Source: Treponema peruense
GTDB taxonomy: Bacteria > Spirochaetota > Spirochaetia > Treponematales > Treponemataceae
DNA: 64,000 bases
Direction of reading: 5' to 3'
Assembly: GCF_016117655.1 (NCBI RefSeq)
Contig: NZ_CP064936.1
Span: 1,426,001-1,490,000, forward strand
The notes beneath the pieces were generated by a model. That model saw only the letters and a list, made by a program, of their open reading frames with translations, was not told the DNA's origin and ran no database searches. Below are positions 25,365-35,336 of this stretch, one piece after another. The stretch's first letter is position 1, and each line of letters opens with the position of its first letter. The position numbers and the translations under genes are program-made.

Positions 25365-27011
25365 ATGATTTGTTCAAAAAAAATCGCTGCAATAATTGCT
25401 TTTTTAATGACAGCATGTTATTCCTTCGCACAGGAAGCAACCCCAGAGGAAAGCAAAAACTACAAAATCCGGTCAGTTGAATTCAATTCGCAGGATAAAA
25501 CAAAAGTTTCGGCATTAAAGAAGAACATAGCAGACATTAACTACGAAAAAATCTTTGCTACAAAGGCTGAATTTGAAACTTATCTTGAAGAAATAAAGCA
25601 GGAACTTATAAACACAAGAACTCTCGAAAATATCTCATACAACTATTCCGCCGAATATAATTCTGAATCAGATACAACGCCGGCAGATGTTACCTACACC
25701 TTCTCTGATTCAACATCAATTCTAGTATTCCCGAAGCCGTCCTTTGACTCAAACTCCGGTATAGAAGTAAAACTAAAACTCAAGGACACAAATTTTCTGG
25801 GACTCTTGAATACACTTGATGCGGATTTCAACATAAATCTTGGAAATGAAGATGCCCCGACTGATTTTTCCAAAGTTACAACAGGAATTAATTATGCCTA
25901 CGACTACCCTTTTGACATAGGAATTACACAGAACAGCTGGAACAATGACTTCACGTTCAACTGGACAATCGGCAGCGATTCCCCTGAATTTTCTTACGAT
26001 ACCGGCATTACTGTAGGAATCCCGTTCAAGCACAACAAAATAAATTTTTCGCTCACCCAGTCAGTTGTCAAAGAAAATGACTATGCACAATACGGCGACA
26101 GCCTCTACTTTACAGAAAAAGCCGCTGTTTCAATGCCTCTTACTCTGGGCTATCTTGGAAACACGACAGAAGTTTCTTACACACCGACCATTCAGATTCT
26201 GCAAAGATGGGACAAAGACGGCATAAATGAAGACAACAAGGACTTAAGGCAGACACCGTTCCTTCAGTTAAGCCAGACAATCGGTGTAAGCAAAATAGAC
26301 TGGAGAAACGACAACAGTTTCAGAAACGGATACTCACTTTCCACAACACAGACAATAGGATGGGACTTTCACTCGACAAGTGTAGATGACATTGTTGTAC
26401 CGACAGTAGAAGGAACAGCACAGTTTTTCAAAGGCTGGAAATATGCCGGAATCGCCGCACGCGCCACTTTCTATGCAGGAACCAACTCCAATACAAAAAT
26501 TGGCGGTAAACTAAGGGGCGCTCTTGACAACCAAACTTTTGCAGAAAGCATAACACCTGTAGACGCAGACAATTATGCCCTTGAAACACCAACAGCAGTT
26601 GTATTCAATATTGATGTTCCTGTCCACATAATTACAACACACTGGCTTGACTGGAGCCGCGCGCTTTTTGGTCCGTATGAAGAAAAGTCCAAATTTGTCC
26701 AGACACTGGCTTACGTACCGCGTAAACTGTTCAAATACCTGGACTTTGAACTGCAGCTAAACCCGTTTATGGACATTGCACTCCTTAAAAACCGCGGAAC
26801 AGATACTTTCTATGACTACAAGGAAGGCATTTACACGGCAGGACTTGAAGTTCTGGTATATCCTCTAAAATGGAGAAGCTTTGTAGTAAGAATGAGTCTG
26901 GGAACAGACATCGGAAGCAAAGTTCTGGACGGAAAGTTCGGAATAGACAACTCATGGCGCAACCCGTCATCCCTTACAGAAATATACTTTGGACTGGGGT
27001 TGCAGTTCTAG
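25365..27011 (+). CDS. Outer-membrane beta-barrel protein with one POTRA-like domain
   Basis: A 548-residue exported protein with an N-terminal signal peptide (MICSKKIAAIIAFLMTACYS) cut after SFAQ. Residues about 30-125 look like a single POTRA-type domain (YKIRSVEFN...YVTYTF-like strands with central helices). The remainder alternates aromatic and polar residues as in barrel strands and ends in YFGLGLQF with a terminal Phe. It resembles a short Omp85-like protein, but I cannot see the VRGY-type loop-6 motif. It abuts the WbaP-like gene, so a link to glycan export or anchoring is possible. Its stop shares CTAG with the converging TPR gene. Confidence 0.65.
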   Translation: MICSKKIAAIIAFLMTACYSFAQEATPEESKNYKIRSVEFNSQDKTKVSALKKNIADINYEKIFATKAEFETYLEEIKQELINTRTLENISYNYSAEYNSESDTTPADVTYTFSDSTSILVFPKPSFDSNSGIEVKLKLKDTNFLGLLNTLDADFNINLGNEDAPTDFSKVTTGINYAYDYPFDIGITQNSWNNDFTFNWTIGSDSPEFSYDTGITVGIPFKHNKINFSLTQSVVKENDYAQYGDSLYFTEKAAVSMPLTLGYLGNTTEVSYTPTIQILQRWDKDGINEDNKDLRQTPFLQLSQTIGVSKIDWRNDNSFRNGYSLSTTQTIGWDFHSTSVDDIVVPTVEGTAQFFKGWKYAGIAARATFYAGTNSNTKIGGKLRGALDNQTFAESITPVDADNYALETPTAVVFNIDVPVHIITTHWLDWSRALFGPYEEKSKFVQTLAYVPRKLFKYLDFELQLNPFMDIALLKNRGTDTFYDYKEGIYTAGLEVLVYPLKWRSFVVRMSLGTDIGSKVLDGKFGIDNSWRNPSSLTEIYFGLGLQF

Positions 27012-28108
27012 TCAACAAGTCTTTTCGCTGCTACCTTGCGCCAGTATGGTTCGGGAACACAAACAGAAAGTTCACCATACATTTTTCTGGCAAACAAAAG
27101 GTAGCCGGCAGAAGCGGCAGAATCTGCCAGATTAACAAATGCATTCCATACACCGCTCTCATTCCCCCAATTTACAATATCTTCAAAATCAGCACAGCGT
27201 ACAAATGCATCAGAAAAAGTTGTAAAAGAATAGTCCGTAACCCTTCTTTCCAGAACTTCTTCGAGTTTTGTAACAGAAATAATAGCAGCAAGTGCATTAC
27301 ATCTGAGTGCTTTGACTCCTTCACCCTTTTTTAAATAAAAATCACCAAGTTCAACAAAAGCCCTGAGAGTCTGCGGCTGGCCGGCTCTGTAAAGTTCAAA
27401 GAATTTTTTTACGGCAACATCAGTATCTTCAGAAATAATCCTGAGCATGGAACGCATAAAGTTTTCGTCCATAAAGCGTTTGTTGTCTCCTGCAGCAAGA
27501 AGAAGATAAGCTTCATAGTCGTCAAAATTACCGGTATCTTTTGAAAGAGATGCCAAATCATACAGAATACCATATTTTTCATCGGGAATATCAAGATTTA
27601 TGCTGTTTTTTAAGGCACGCTTCAGATAATCAGAAGCAATCGTATATTCCCCCTCGTGAATATAGATATTACCTATAAGAGAGTCGGCTTCGGGATACTG
27701 AATGTAGGAAACAACAAATTCAATAAGGGCAGAATATGAATTTTTAAATAAACCTTCACCGAATTTGTCAAAGTAGCGTCTGACAATCTGCAATTCGTCA
27801 GTCATTCCGTCTTTTTTGAATACGGCAATAATGTTCGTCAGATTGTCATTTGCCAGGCGCACGGCCTTCTTTTTAAGCGCATTTTCAAGAACATAAGCCT
27901 GCCAGGTACATTCCTGTTGTCTTGAAGCTCTGCTTTTTTCTGCATAATTCAGGGCTCCGCCAAAGTCCTGTGCATAAAACAAATCTTTGGCTTCGTTCAA
28001 AAGCCGCCAGTCTTCTTCCCCGACCGCAATTCTTCTGGGAACCGACTGGGAAAAAAGAGAATATGCTGTAAAAACTCCAAGAGCAAGAAATAGTAAAATC
28101 TTTTTCAT
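27008..28108 (-). CDS. Periplasmic TPR-like repeat protein
   Basis: A 366-residue exported protein. Signal peptide MKKILLFLALGVFTAYSLFS is followed by SQS. Helical pairs with TPR spacing include LLNEAKDLFYAQDFGGALNY, SLIGNIYIHEGEYTIASDYL and AFVELGDFYLKKGEGVKALR. No enzymatic motif is visible. The ATG at 28108 begins a clean signal peptide and is preferred to an upstream in-frame start inside ispG. It follows ispG by 22 nt and probably ends the long ATPase-ispG transcript. The function is unknown; a scaffold in the periplasm is an inference. Confidence 0.75.
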   Translation of the reverse strand: MKKILLFLALGVFTAYSLFSQSVPRRIAVGEEDWRLLNEAKDLFYAQDFGGALNYAEKSRASRQQECTWQAYVLENALKKKAVRLANDNLTNIIAVFKKDGMTDELQIVRRYFDKFGEGLFKNSYSALIEFVVSYIQYPEADSLIGNIYIHEGEYTIASDYLKRALKNSINLDIPDEKYGILYDLASLSKDTGNFDDYEAYLLLAAGDNKRFMDENFMRSMLRIISEDTDVAVKKFFELYRAGQPQTLRAFVELGDFYLKKGEGVKALRCNALAAIISVTKLEEVLERRVTDYSFTTFSDAFVRCADFEDIVNWGNESGVWNAFVNLADSAASAGYLLFARKMYGELSVCVPEPYWRKVAAKRLVD

Positions 28109-28130
28109 AAAAATAGCGCCACCCACACAC

Positions 28131-29225
28131 CTACAGGGATTCAAGTTCCTCCCTGAATACTTTATCGGCATCTTTGGAGTCGACTGTGCGCACTATTTTT
28201 CCTTTTTTAAAGATTATGACTTTGTCTTTACCGCCCGCAATACCAAGGTCAGCGTGTTTTCCTTCGCCGGGACCGTTAACGACACAACCCATTACGGCAA
28301 CTGTAATATTCTTTTTCATACCAAGCAGTTCATTCTGCCATCTGTCTACAAAAGAATGCACGTCAAACCCGATTCTTCCGCAGCGGGGACAGCTTACAAT
28401 AGAAACACCGCCTTCACGCTTTCCGCATTCATGCAGAATTTCCCTTCCTGCAATAATCTCATTTTCAGGAGAAGAAGAAAGGCTTACCCTGATTGTAGAA
28501 CCAATCCCTTCGTTCAAAAGTGTACTGAATGCAAGAGTAGACTTTACAATACCGCCAATAAGAGGACCGGCTTCAGTAACTCCAATGTGCAACGGAATAT
28601 CAGAAACTTTTGCAAATGCTTCATTTGCATCTACAGTCTCTTTTACAGAAGAAGCTTTCATGCTTACAACAACATTTGCAAAATCAAGGGAATCAAAAAC
28701 TTCTGCTTCCCTTAAAGCAGTCTGTGCAAGAGCTTCTGCACGTGTAAGTTCCTTAAGTTCAACCTTATGTTCCAGATCAGACGGAAGGCTTCCGGTATTT
28801 ACACCGATTCTTATCGCGCATCCTTTTTCTTTACAGCCGTTAACTACAGCTTCTACACGTTCCCTGCTTCCTATATTACCGGGATTAATTCTTATTGCAG
28901 CAACAGGCCCTTTAAGGCATTCAAGTGCAAGACGATAGTCAAAGTGAATGTCTGCAACCAAAGGCATTTCTGTATTGGCAGCAATAAGACAAAGAGAGCG
29001 TGCACTTTCCATATCGGGAACGGCAAATCTTATTATATCACATCCGAGATTGCGCATTACGGATATACGCTCCAAAACAGAACGAAGGGCACCGCTATCC
29101 CCTGTAAGGTTAGCAATGCCCTCCTTCCACATTGTCTGTATAGTTACGGGATTATTGCCTCCCATAACTACAGAACGTACACCGCAGGCTCCTCCCAGTG
29201 TTACAATTCGGGGAGTCCTGTACAT
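28131..29225 (-). CDS. ispG: 4-hydroxy-3-methylbut-2-enyl diphosphate synthase
   Basis: A 364-residue IspG/GcpE, a [4Fe-4S] enzyme of the MEP isoprenoid pathway. Typical features are NPVTIQTMWKEGI at the N-terminus, PLVADIHFDYRLAL, AIRINPGNIGS and HIGVTEAG. The cluster ligands are in SCPRCGRIGFD and VAVMGCVVNGPGEGKHAD. The ATG at 29225 lies just past the atpK stop; an in-frame TTG at 29240 is the alternative. No clear Shine-Dalgarno sequence is present, so translation may be coupled to atpK. It lies in the ATPase operon but has no mechanistic link to it. Confidence 0.96.
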   Translation of the reverse strand: MYRTPRIVTLGGACGVRSVVMGGNNPVTIQTMWKEGIANLTGDSGALRSVLERISVMRNLGCDIIRFAVPDMESARSLCLIAANTEMPLVADIHFDYRLALECLKGPVAAIRINPGNIGSRERVEAVVNGCKEKGCAIRIGVNTGSLPSDLEHKVELKELTRAEALAQTALREAEVFDSLDFANVVVSMKASSVKETVDANEAFAKVSDIPLHIGVTEAGPLIGGIVKSTLAFSTLLNEGIGSTIRVSLSSSPENEIIAGREILHECGKREGGVSIVSCPRCGRIGFDVHSFVDRWQNELLGMKKNITVAVMGCVVNGPGEGKHADLGIAGGKDKVIIFKKGKIVRTVDSKDADKVFREELESL

Positions 29226-29229
29226 AATT

Positions 29230-29652
29230 TTAGCAGGCAATCATTCCGAATACCATGCTGAACAAAGCGATTGTTTCGCAAAGTCCGACTACCATGATAT
29301 ACTGTGCAAATCCCTTTCCTGTTTCTGCAAGAGCGTCAGAACCTGCAGCTCCGGCTTTTCCCTGAGCAACGGCAGACATACACATAGACAAACCACAGGC
29401 AAGTCCCAGTCCAAGAAGGAACAGAGGATCAGCAGTTGAAGTTCTCATTGTATTCATCAAAAGAAAACCGTAAATTGTCTGTGTAAGAGGTGCACCGGCA
29501 AAAACAACAAGAAGGAAAGGAGCAGGCTTATTGTTAAGATAACATCTTTTCCATGCTCCGATAGCACCCTGTCCGGCAATACCGATACCAATTGCGCTTC
29601 CCATAGCAGCAATACCCATTACAATACCAGCACCAATCATTCCCCAGTTCAT
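29230..29652 (-). CDS. atpK: V/A-type ATPase membrane rotor subunit K (proteolipid)
   Basis: A 140-residue four-helix proteolipid. Two hairpins each carry glycine-rich helices (GMIGAGIVMGIAAMGSAIGI and LFLLGLGLACGLSMCM). The ion-binding glutamate is in GLCETIALFSM of the last helix, and only one carboxylate serves four helices. APLTQTIYG and AVAQGKAGAAG place Thr, Gln and Gln where Na+-binding K subunits have them. AAGGAG precedes the ATG. A CGGAA-TT-TTCCG palindrome lies just upstream (29665-29676) in a 74-nt gap after atpI, the largest gap within this operon. Confidence 0.95.
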   Translation of the reverse strand: MNWGMIGAGIVMGIAAMGSAIGIGIAGQGAIGAWKRCYLNNKPAPFLLVVFAGAPLTQTIYGFLLMNTMRTSTADPLFLLGLGLACGLSMCMSAVAQGKAGAAGSDALAETGKGFAQYIMVVGLCETIALFSMVFGMIAC

Positions 29653-29726
29653 AATTACTCCTTACGGAATTTTCCGCAATATTAAATTCTTTTTTTTAAG
29701 GCAGACAAAGCCGCCGTATTCACATT

Positions 29727-31640
29727 TTATTTTTCGCTGAACGGACTGTATTTTGTTCCGCTCCAAGACATACCAAGATGCTGCGAAAATTCCAGCGTAT
29801 TAAGACGCACACCGTGTACAATAACAGACAGAAGATTCAGAATAATATTGAGTCCGTGTCCGAAACACAAAAGTACAACTCCAAACACAACAATTGTAAG
29901 CTTTCCGAACATAGGTCCGGCCATTGTGTTTATGGTACTGCTTATTGCGGCACCGGCAAGTGCGACTGCCCAAAGTCTTATGTAAGATACGATGTCACTG
30001 AACACATTTACAATGCCCAGAAGAACGCTGATTATATTCCTGCAACTTTCCAGAACAGAGTCTTTAATACTTCCGCTGTAGTTCGAGAAAATGAAGTTCA
30101 GCGCAAAGCCTGCAAGAAGAACAGCAATAGCCACGTAAGGTACAGGCAGGTAATCAACACCAAAGAAATACAGTGTCTCGGGCGTAATTCCAAGCGGATA
30201 CTTTACTGCGTCTACAACCATATCCATTACAACATAGAACATTCCCCACAATTCCAGCATGGAACCAAGTTCACCAAGACACCTCAGCGAATGCCTGTAA
30301 CGGATTACGCCTTTAAGATGCGCAATGCTCAGCTGGATAATTGCAAGAATAAAACAGAAAATCTGCTGGTTGGTATTTGCGGCATCAGAACCAATCTTTG
30401 CAGCCGAAATTGGGGCAAACGAAATGTCCACCATCCATGAAGGAAGCTTTGAAGATTCTATGCCGAACCATGTGCAGGTAAGGACACCCCATGCCATTGT
30501 ACATAATCCAAGAAGAAGTACAAGAACGTTAATGGGAGCCAGAGCCTTGCCTGACTTTGCACCCTTTGCCATCATGATAAATGCGATAATGCTTACAAGT
30601 GCACCGTAACCCGCATCACCAAAAATCATCGCAAAGAAAATGCAGAAAAACAGAAGGAACCAGCCCGAAATATCATACTCGTTGTATCCCGGTGTAACGT
30701 CAAGAAAGTTCGTAAGCGGGTAAATAAGACTTACAACCTTATTGTTCTTAAGCTTAGTCGGAACAGGATCATCTTCGGCAGGATCACAGGATGCCATTGC
30801 CCAGCCATACTCAGAGCAGGCTTTCTTAAGGCTGTCCATAGAATCTACCGGAACATAACCTGTAAGCCATGCCAGATTGCAGTCACCGGGTTTTTCAGAA
30901 GACTCATGTTCCATTCCGCTACAGACATTTTCAAATTCAATATCAGAAGCAAGCAGGGATCTGTAATTACGGAGTGCATCTTCATACTTTTTTGCAGTAA
31001 GAATATCGTGGTCAATTCTGGAAATTTCCTGTTCTGCACTGCGTATACCGTCTGCAAGAGCCTGAGTAGATTCAGCAGGCAGAGGAACAGCGTATGCTTC
31101 AGGCGGAAGTCCGGCCGGTCTTTCTTCTACAGGTTTTTCGCTTACCAGAAGAAAACGTGCAGTTTTTGAAACGGTATTCACCAGAACAGTTTTGCACTCT
31201 GAACCAATAAGCAAATACTTTTCTGCAGGAATTTCGTACATATAAAGGTACATTCCCTGCGGAACAAAAGACTGCAGCCAGGCAGGATCGACAGCCCCCC
31301 ATCCGTCAAAGCGCGAAAGTTCAACAGAATCCTGTGACATTGAATCAAACAGGGACTTTTTGCGTTCAGTCAAAGCAACAATTTCTTTTGCCTTTGCAGC
31401 CGCTTCTGCCTTGTCAAGCGTTACCTGGGCAACAGGATGCTTTTTTGAAGTCTTTGTTTCTTCAAGAATTGCTATAGCCTTGTCGGTTTCAGAAGAAGAC
31501 TCCCTGTAGGCAGAAAGAACTGCACTGTTGCCTTCCATCTTTTCCAGATGAACAACACCAAGCTTTCTGAGTTTTTTAAGGGAATCCTTCTTTGTCGAGT
31601 CAACAACAACCAGGGAAACCTTTTTCATCTTAACTATCAT
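29727..31640 (-). CDS. atpI: V/A-type ATPase subunit I (a-like stator)
   Basis: A 637-residue subunit with an N-terminal soluble coiled-coil half (residues about 1-330; VKMKKVSLVVVDSTKKDSLK at the start) and a C-terminal membrane half. The helix block begins GWFLLFFCIFFAMIFGDAGYG, and the conserved IRLWAVALAGAAISSTIN carries the essential arginine. LGIVNVFSDIVSYIRLWAVA precedes it. It provides the ion half-channels next to the K ring. The start overlaps the atpD stop by 4 nt. Confidence 0.95.
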   Translation of the reverse strand: MIVKMKKVSLVVVDSTKKDSLKKLRKLGVVHLEKMEGNSAVLSAYRESSSETDKAIAILEETKTSKKHPVAQVTLDKAEAAAKAKEIVALTERKKSLFDSMSQDSVELSRFDGWGAVDPAWLQSFVPQGMYLYMYEIPAEKYLLIGSECKTVLVNTVSKTARFLLVSEKPVEERPAGLPPEAYAVPLPAESTQALADGIRSAEQEISRIDHDILTAKKYEDALRNYRSLLASDIEFENVCSGMEHESSEKPGDCNLAWLTGYVPVDSMDSLKKACSEYGWAMASCDPAEDDPVPTKLKNNKVVSLIYPLTNFLDVTPGYNEYDISGWFLLFFCIFFAMIFGDAGYGALVSIIAFIMMAKGAKSGKALAPINVLVLLLGLCTMAWGVLTCTWFGIESSKLPSWMVDISFAPISAAKIGSDAANTNQQIFCFILAIIQLSIAHLKGVIRYRHSLRCLGELGSMLELWGMFYVVMDMVVDAVKYPLGITPETLYFFGVDYLPVPYVAIAVLLAGFALNFIFSNYSGSIKDSVLESCRNIISVLLGIVNVFSDIVSYIRLWAVALAGAAISSTINTMAGPMFGKLTIVVFGVVLLCFGHGLNIILNLLSVIVHGVRLNTLEFSQHLGMSWSGTKYSPFSEK

Positions 31641-32260
31641 TGGTCGGCCTCCCCTGAAACGACAGCCGCAGCCTGAAGTTTCTTCTTTGAAATCTTGGAA
31701 CGGACAACGGCGTTAACCTGCTCATCACCAAGAAAAATTCCTATGCGTTTGATATTCGCTTTTGTTTCAGGAATCTTAACCTTTTCAAAAAGATTTACAC
31801 GCTGAGTAGTAGTCCTGAGCTCTTTTGACAAAAGTCTGACCTGTTCGTCAAGAACCTCTGCCTCAAGATCAAGTTCAAGGGCTTTTTCCATTCTGTCGGC
31901 AGCAAGATCAATCCACAGAGGGGTTGAATACAGATTGTAGTCTCCGCGGCTAAAATCTGCCCCTTCATAAACAGGAATCTTTACTCCGGCAATGTTACCC
32001 CAGCCTTTGCGAATATTTTTTACAGTAACCATATCGGGCCTGAATACATCTTTTTCGCCAAAGACAGAAATCCATTTGCGGAAATCTTCTTCGAGCGCAA
32101 GTTTGCGGGCCCTGACAGCCTTAGCCTTTTCATCTATAATACGGATTTCGGACTGTAGCTGCTGTTTTTTGAGAGTAAGAGTCGGAAGATAGCGCTGGTA
32201 CATTTTAAGCGCATCTTTTTGAGTCTTCTGCTCATTTTTTGTCAGCTTTATCTTTGCCAT
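31637..32260 (-). CDS. atpD: V/A-type ATPase subunit D (central rotor stalk)
   Basis: A 207-residue coiled-coil protein. It opens KIKLTKNEQKTQKDALKMYQ, with long helices at both ends and VNLFEKVKIPETKANIKRIG, the conserved C-terminal VNALE.v.IP...TI.yI pattern of subunit D. It turns inside the A3B3 head. It lies between atpB (11-nt gap) and atpI (4-nt overlap). Confidence 0.92.
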   Translation of the reverse strand: MAKIKLTKNEQKTQKDALKMYQRYLPTLTLKKQQLQSEIRIIDEKAKAVRARKLALEEDFRKWISVFGEKDVFRPDMVTVKNIRKGWGNIAGVKIPVYEGADFSRGDYNLYSTPLWIDLAADRMEKALELDLEAEVLDEQVRLLSKELRTTTQRVNLFEKVKIPETKANIKRIGIFLGDEQVNAVVRSKISKKKLQAAAVVSGEADQ

Positions 32261-32271
32261 TAAAATCCCCG

Positions 32272-33567
32272 TCAGTCAGCAGGCCAGAACTGCTCTACCA
32301 GTTCAGACTTAAGTCCGGTTTCCTGTTTTTCAAAACATTCAGCCAGAATCTTCCATCCGTTATCAAGTGCTTCTTCGAGCGGAATATTTACACTAAGATC
32401 CATCATCTGCTCTTCGAACTTTGCACCGTATTTAAGGAGTTTTTCATCCCATGCGCTCATGTTGAATCCCATGCTCTTCTTTTCAAGTGTATCCTTGTAC
32501 TGGGCATAAAGACGGATCATGGCATCCATAAGTGCGCGGTGGTCCTTTCTTGTTTTTGAGTTAACCTGCTGCTTAAGGCGTGAAAGAGAACCGAAAGGCT
32601 CAATGTGACCGCCCTTAAGATAGAACTGGCCTTCTGTAATGTATCCTGTATTGTCAGGAACAGGATGTGTAACGTCATCACCAGGCATTGTAGTAACTGC
32701 AAGAATTGTTACAGAACCCTGGTCAGCAAAGTCAACGGCTTTTTCATAGCGTGATGCAAGCTGTGAATAAAGGTCTCCAGGGTAACCGCGGTTTGAAGGA
32801 ACCTGTTCCTGTGTAATGGCAATTTCCTTCATTGAGTCAGCAAAGTTTGTCATATCTGTAAGAAGAACAAGAACATCCTTTCCCTGAAGAGCAAACTGCT
32901 CTGCTACTGCAAGGGAAAGATCCGGAATCTTCATACATTCTACTGTAGGATCAGCTGCAGTATGAATAAACATAACAGTCTTGCTCAAAGCACCACCTTC
33001 TTCAAGAGTCTTCTTAAAGTAAAGGTAGTCATCGTATTTAAGACCCATTCCGCCAAGAACAATAACGTCAGCCTGAGCCTGCATTGCTATGCGTGCAAGA
33101 AGCTGGTTGTACGGTTCACCTGAAATTGAAAAAATAGGAATTTTCTGGCTTACAACAAGAGTGTTGAACACGTCAATCATAGGAATATTCGTGCGCATCA
33201 TTCTGTTGGGAAGAATACGCTTTGAAGGGTTTACAGAAGGTCCGCCGATTGCAACAAGATTGTCTGTCAGCGAAGGACCGTGGTCGCGTGGCTCTGCAGA
33301 ACCGTTGAAGATTCTTCCAAGAAGATTTTCGCTGAATGAAACACGCATATCGTGTCCCAGAAAGCGGATCTGGTCATTTGTAGCAACACCGCGCCCGCCT
33401 GCAAATACCTGCAGTGAAACAAGGTCACCGTCAATTTTGTTTACTTCGGCAAGTGACCGTCCAAAGCGTGTGGTTATCTCTGCAAGTTCGTTAAGTTTTA
33501 CGCCCTTTGCACGAACTGTAATAACGCTTCCGTTAATGCTCTCTATTTTACTGTATACTTTGTTCAT
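32272..33567 (-). CDS. atpB: V/A-type ATPase subunit B
   Basis: A 431-residue non-catalytic nucleotide-binding subunit. [15 protein letters not shown] is at the N-terminus and [20 protein letters not shown] in the middle, with [18 protein letters not shown] in place of a P-loop, as expected for [20 protein letters not shown] and [20 protein letters not shown] follow. Six alternating copies with subunit A form the head. The start overlaps the atpA stop. Confidence 0.97.
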   Translation of the reverse strand: MNKVYSKIESINGSVITVRAKGVKLNELAEITTRFGRSLAEVNKIDGDLVSLQVFAGGRGVATNDQIRFLGHDMRVSFSENLLGRIFNGSAEPRDHGPSLTDNLVAIGGPSVNPSKRILPNRMMRTNIPMIDVFNTLVVSQKIPIFSISGEPYNQLLARIAMQAQADVIVLGGMGLKYDDYLYFKKTLEEGGALSKTVMFIHTAADPTVECMKIPDLSLAVAEQFALQGKDVLVLLTDMTNFADSMKEIAITQEQVPSNRGYPGDLYSQLASRYEKAVDFADQGSVTILAVTTMPGDDVTHPVPDNTGYITEGQFYLKGGHIEPFGSLSRLKQQVNSKTRKDHRALMDAMIRLYAQYKDTLEKKSMGFNMSAWDEKLLKYGAKFEEQMMDLSVNIPLEEALDNGWKILAECFEKQETGLKSELVEQFWPAD

Positions 33568-35336
33568 TACTCACCATCCTTAAGAAGGGCCTTTACATCA
33601 GAATCTACAGAAGCTCCCTTTTCGGCAAGGATTCCGTCGATTTTCTTTTCTGCATCATAGAAATCCTTTGAACCGAACGTTTTGTAGTTCATATCAATAA
33701 AGTTCTGTCTGAGCATGTTAAAGAATCCGCGGGCTTCTTCCTTTTCTGAAATTTTGAATGAAGAGCCAAGAATTGAAATTATCTTGCTGAATACGTACTT
33801 CTGGCGGTCAACACCGGTTGCACCTTCAACATCATCAAAACTGTCCTGCTGCATGTAAACGGCATCAAGGAATTCGCTCTTAAGATAAAGAATAAAGTCA
33901 TCAAGACTTGTTCCTTCTTCACCGACAACCTTCATCATCTGATTGACTTCTGCACCTCTCTTGTAGATTTCGCGTGCATATTCAACCAGGTTTCTGCTGA
34001 TAATTGATTTATACTTTGACCATGAATCAAGAGGGTCAATAGAAGGATAGCGGCGTGCATCGGATCTCTCTCTTGAAAGACCGTGGAATGCGCCGACAAC
34101 CTTAAGTGTAGCCTGTGTAACAGGTTCTTCAAAGTTACCGCCGGCAGGAGAAACTGTTCCACCGATTGTAACAGAACCTACATTGCCGTCCCTTAGGCGT
34201 ACAATACCCGCACGCTCATAGAAAGAAGCGATTGTAGATTCAAGGTAAGCAGGGAATGCTTCTTCACCCGGAATCTCTTCAAGACGGCCTGACATTTCGC
34301 GCATAGCCTGGGCCCAGCGTGATGTAGAGTCAGCAAGAAGAAGAACGTTAAGTCCCATCTGGCGGTAATATTCTGCAAGTGTAACACCCGTATAAACAGA
34401 AGCTTCACGGGATGCAACAGGCATTGAAGAAGTATTGCAGATGATAATTGTTCTTTCCATAAGAGAACGGCCCGTTCTGGGGTCCTTGAGTTCGGGGAAT
34501 TCCTTGAGTGTTTCTACAACTTCACCGGCACGCTCACCGCAGGCAGCAACAATAACAATGTCAACGTCTGCATTGCGGCTGGTTGTATGCTGAAGAACAG
34601 TCTTTCCTGCACCGAACGGTCCCGGAATACAGTAAGTACCACCCTTTGCAACAGGGAAGAATGTATCAATAAGGCGAACTTTTGTAACCATAGGCTCTTC
34701 AGGACTCAAACGCTCTGCATAACAGTTTACGGCGCGCTTTACCGGCCACTTGAAACTCATGCAGATATTGTGTGATTTACCCTTTTCGTCAACCAGTGTT
34801 GCAATTGTGTCATGAATTTTATAGCTTCCGGCTTTTGCAATCTTTTTTACAGTATAGCTTCCTAGGAAACCGTAGGGAACCTGAATTTTGTGTGTAAAAG
34901 GACCTTCTGGAACAGTTCCCACGCTGTCACCGGCAAAAACTACATCACCTTCTTTTGCTGTAGGAGTAAAATCCCACTTTGTATTTTCATCAAGTGCAGA
35001 AAGGTAAACACCGCGTTCAAGGAAGTATCCTGAATGTTCTGCAAGAAGAGGAAGCGGATTCTGGAGTCCGTCATAAACCTGACCCAAAAGTCCCGGTCCT
35101 ACCTCTACGCTAAGAAGATCTCCAGTAAATTCAACATTACAGTCAGTAGAGATTCCGTTTGTCATCTCATAGATCTGCATCTGTGCCGTATTTCCGCGGA
35201 TTCTGATAACCTCACCTTTAAGGCTCTGTCCTCCGACCTTAACATATCCTACTTCGTTCAGGGAAACTTTTCCGTCGAATTCAACGGAAACCATGTTTCC
35301 ATTAACGGCAACAACCTTGCCTTTTGTATCTGTCAT
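33567..35336 (-). CDS. atpA: V/A-type ATPase catalytic subunit A
   Basis: A 589-residue catalytic subunit. The Walker A motif [11 protein letters not shown] lies at about residues 231-241, [11 protein letters not shown] contains the catalytic Glu region, and [20 protein letters not shown] is the Walker B region. The bulge domain characteristic of A subunits lies between residues about 115 and 185 ([20 protein letters not shown]). The length is standard. Start and stop overlap the neighbouring genes by 1-4 nt, implying strict coupling. Confidence 0.98.
   Translation of the reverse strand: MTDTKGKVVAVNGNMVSVEFDGKVSLNEVGYVKVGGQSLKGEVIRIRGNTAQMQIYEMTNGISTDCNVEFTGDLLSVEVGPGLLGQVYDGLQNPLPLLAEHSGYFLERGVYLSALDENTKWDFTPTAKEGDVVFAGDSVGTVPEGPFTHKIQVPYGFLGSYTVKKIAKAGSYKIHDTIATLVDEKGKSHNICMSFKWPVKRAVNCYAERLSPEEPMVTKVRLIDTFFPVAKGGTYCIPGPFGAGKTVLQHTTSRNADVDIVIVAACGERAGEVVETLKEFPELKDPRTGRSLMERTIIICNTSSMPVASREASVYTGVTLAEYYRQMGLNVLLLADSTSRWAQAMREMSGRLEEIPGEEAFPAYLESTIASFYERAGIVRLRDGNVGSVTIGGTVSPAGGNFEEPVTQATLKVVGAFHGLSRERSDARRYPSIDPLDSWSKYKSIISRNLVEYAREIYKRGAEVNQMMKVVGEEGTSLDDFILYLKSEFLDAVYMQQDSFDDVEGATGVDRQKYVFSKIISILGSSFKISEKEEARGFFNMLRQNFIDMNYKTFGSKDFYDAEKKIDGILAEKGASVDSDVKALLKDGE

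Noticed and set aside
27008-27011. CTAG shared as stop codon by two converging genes
   Set aside because: It is real but trivial: TAG read from both strands of a 4-bp palindrome needs no special explanation.
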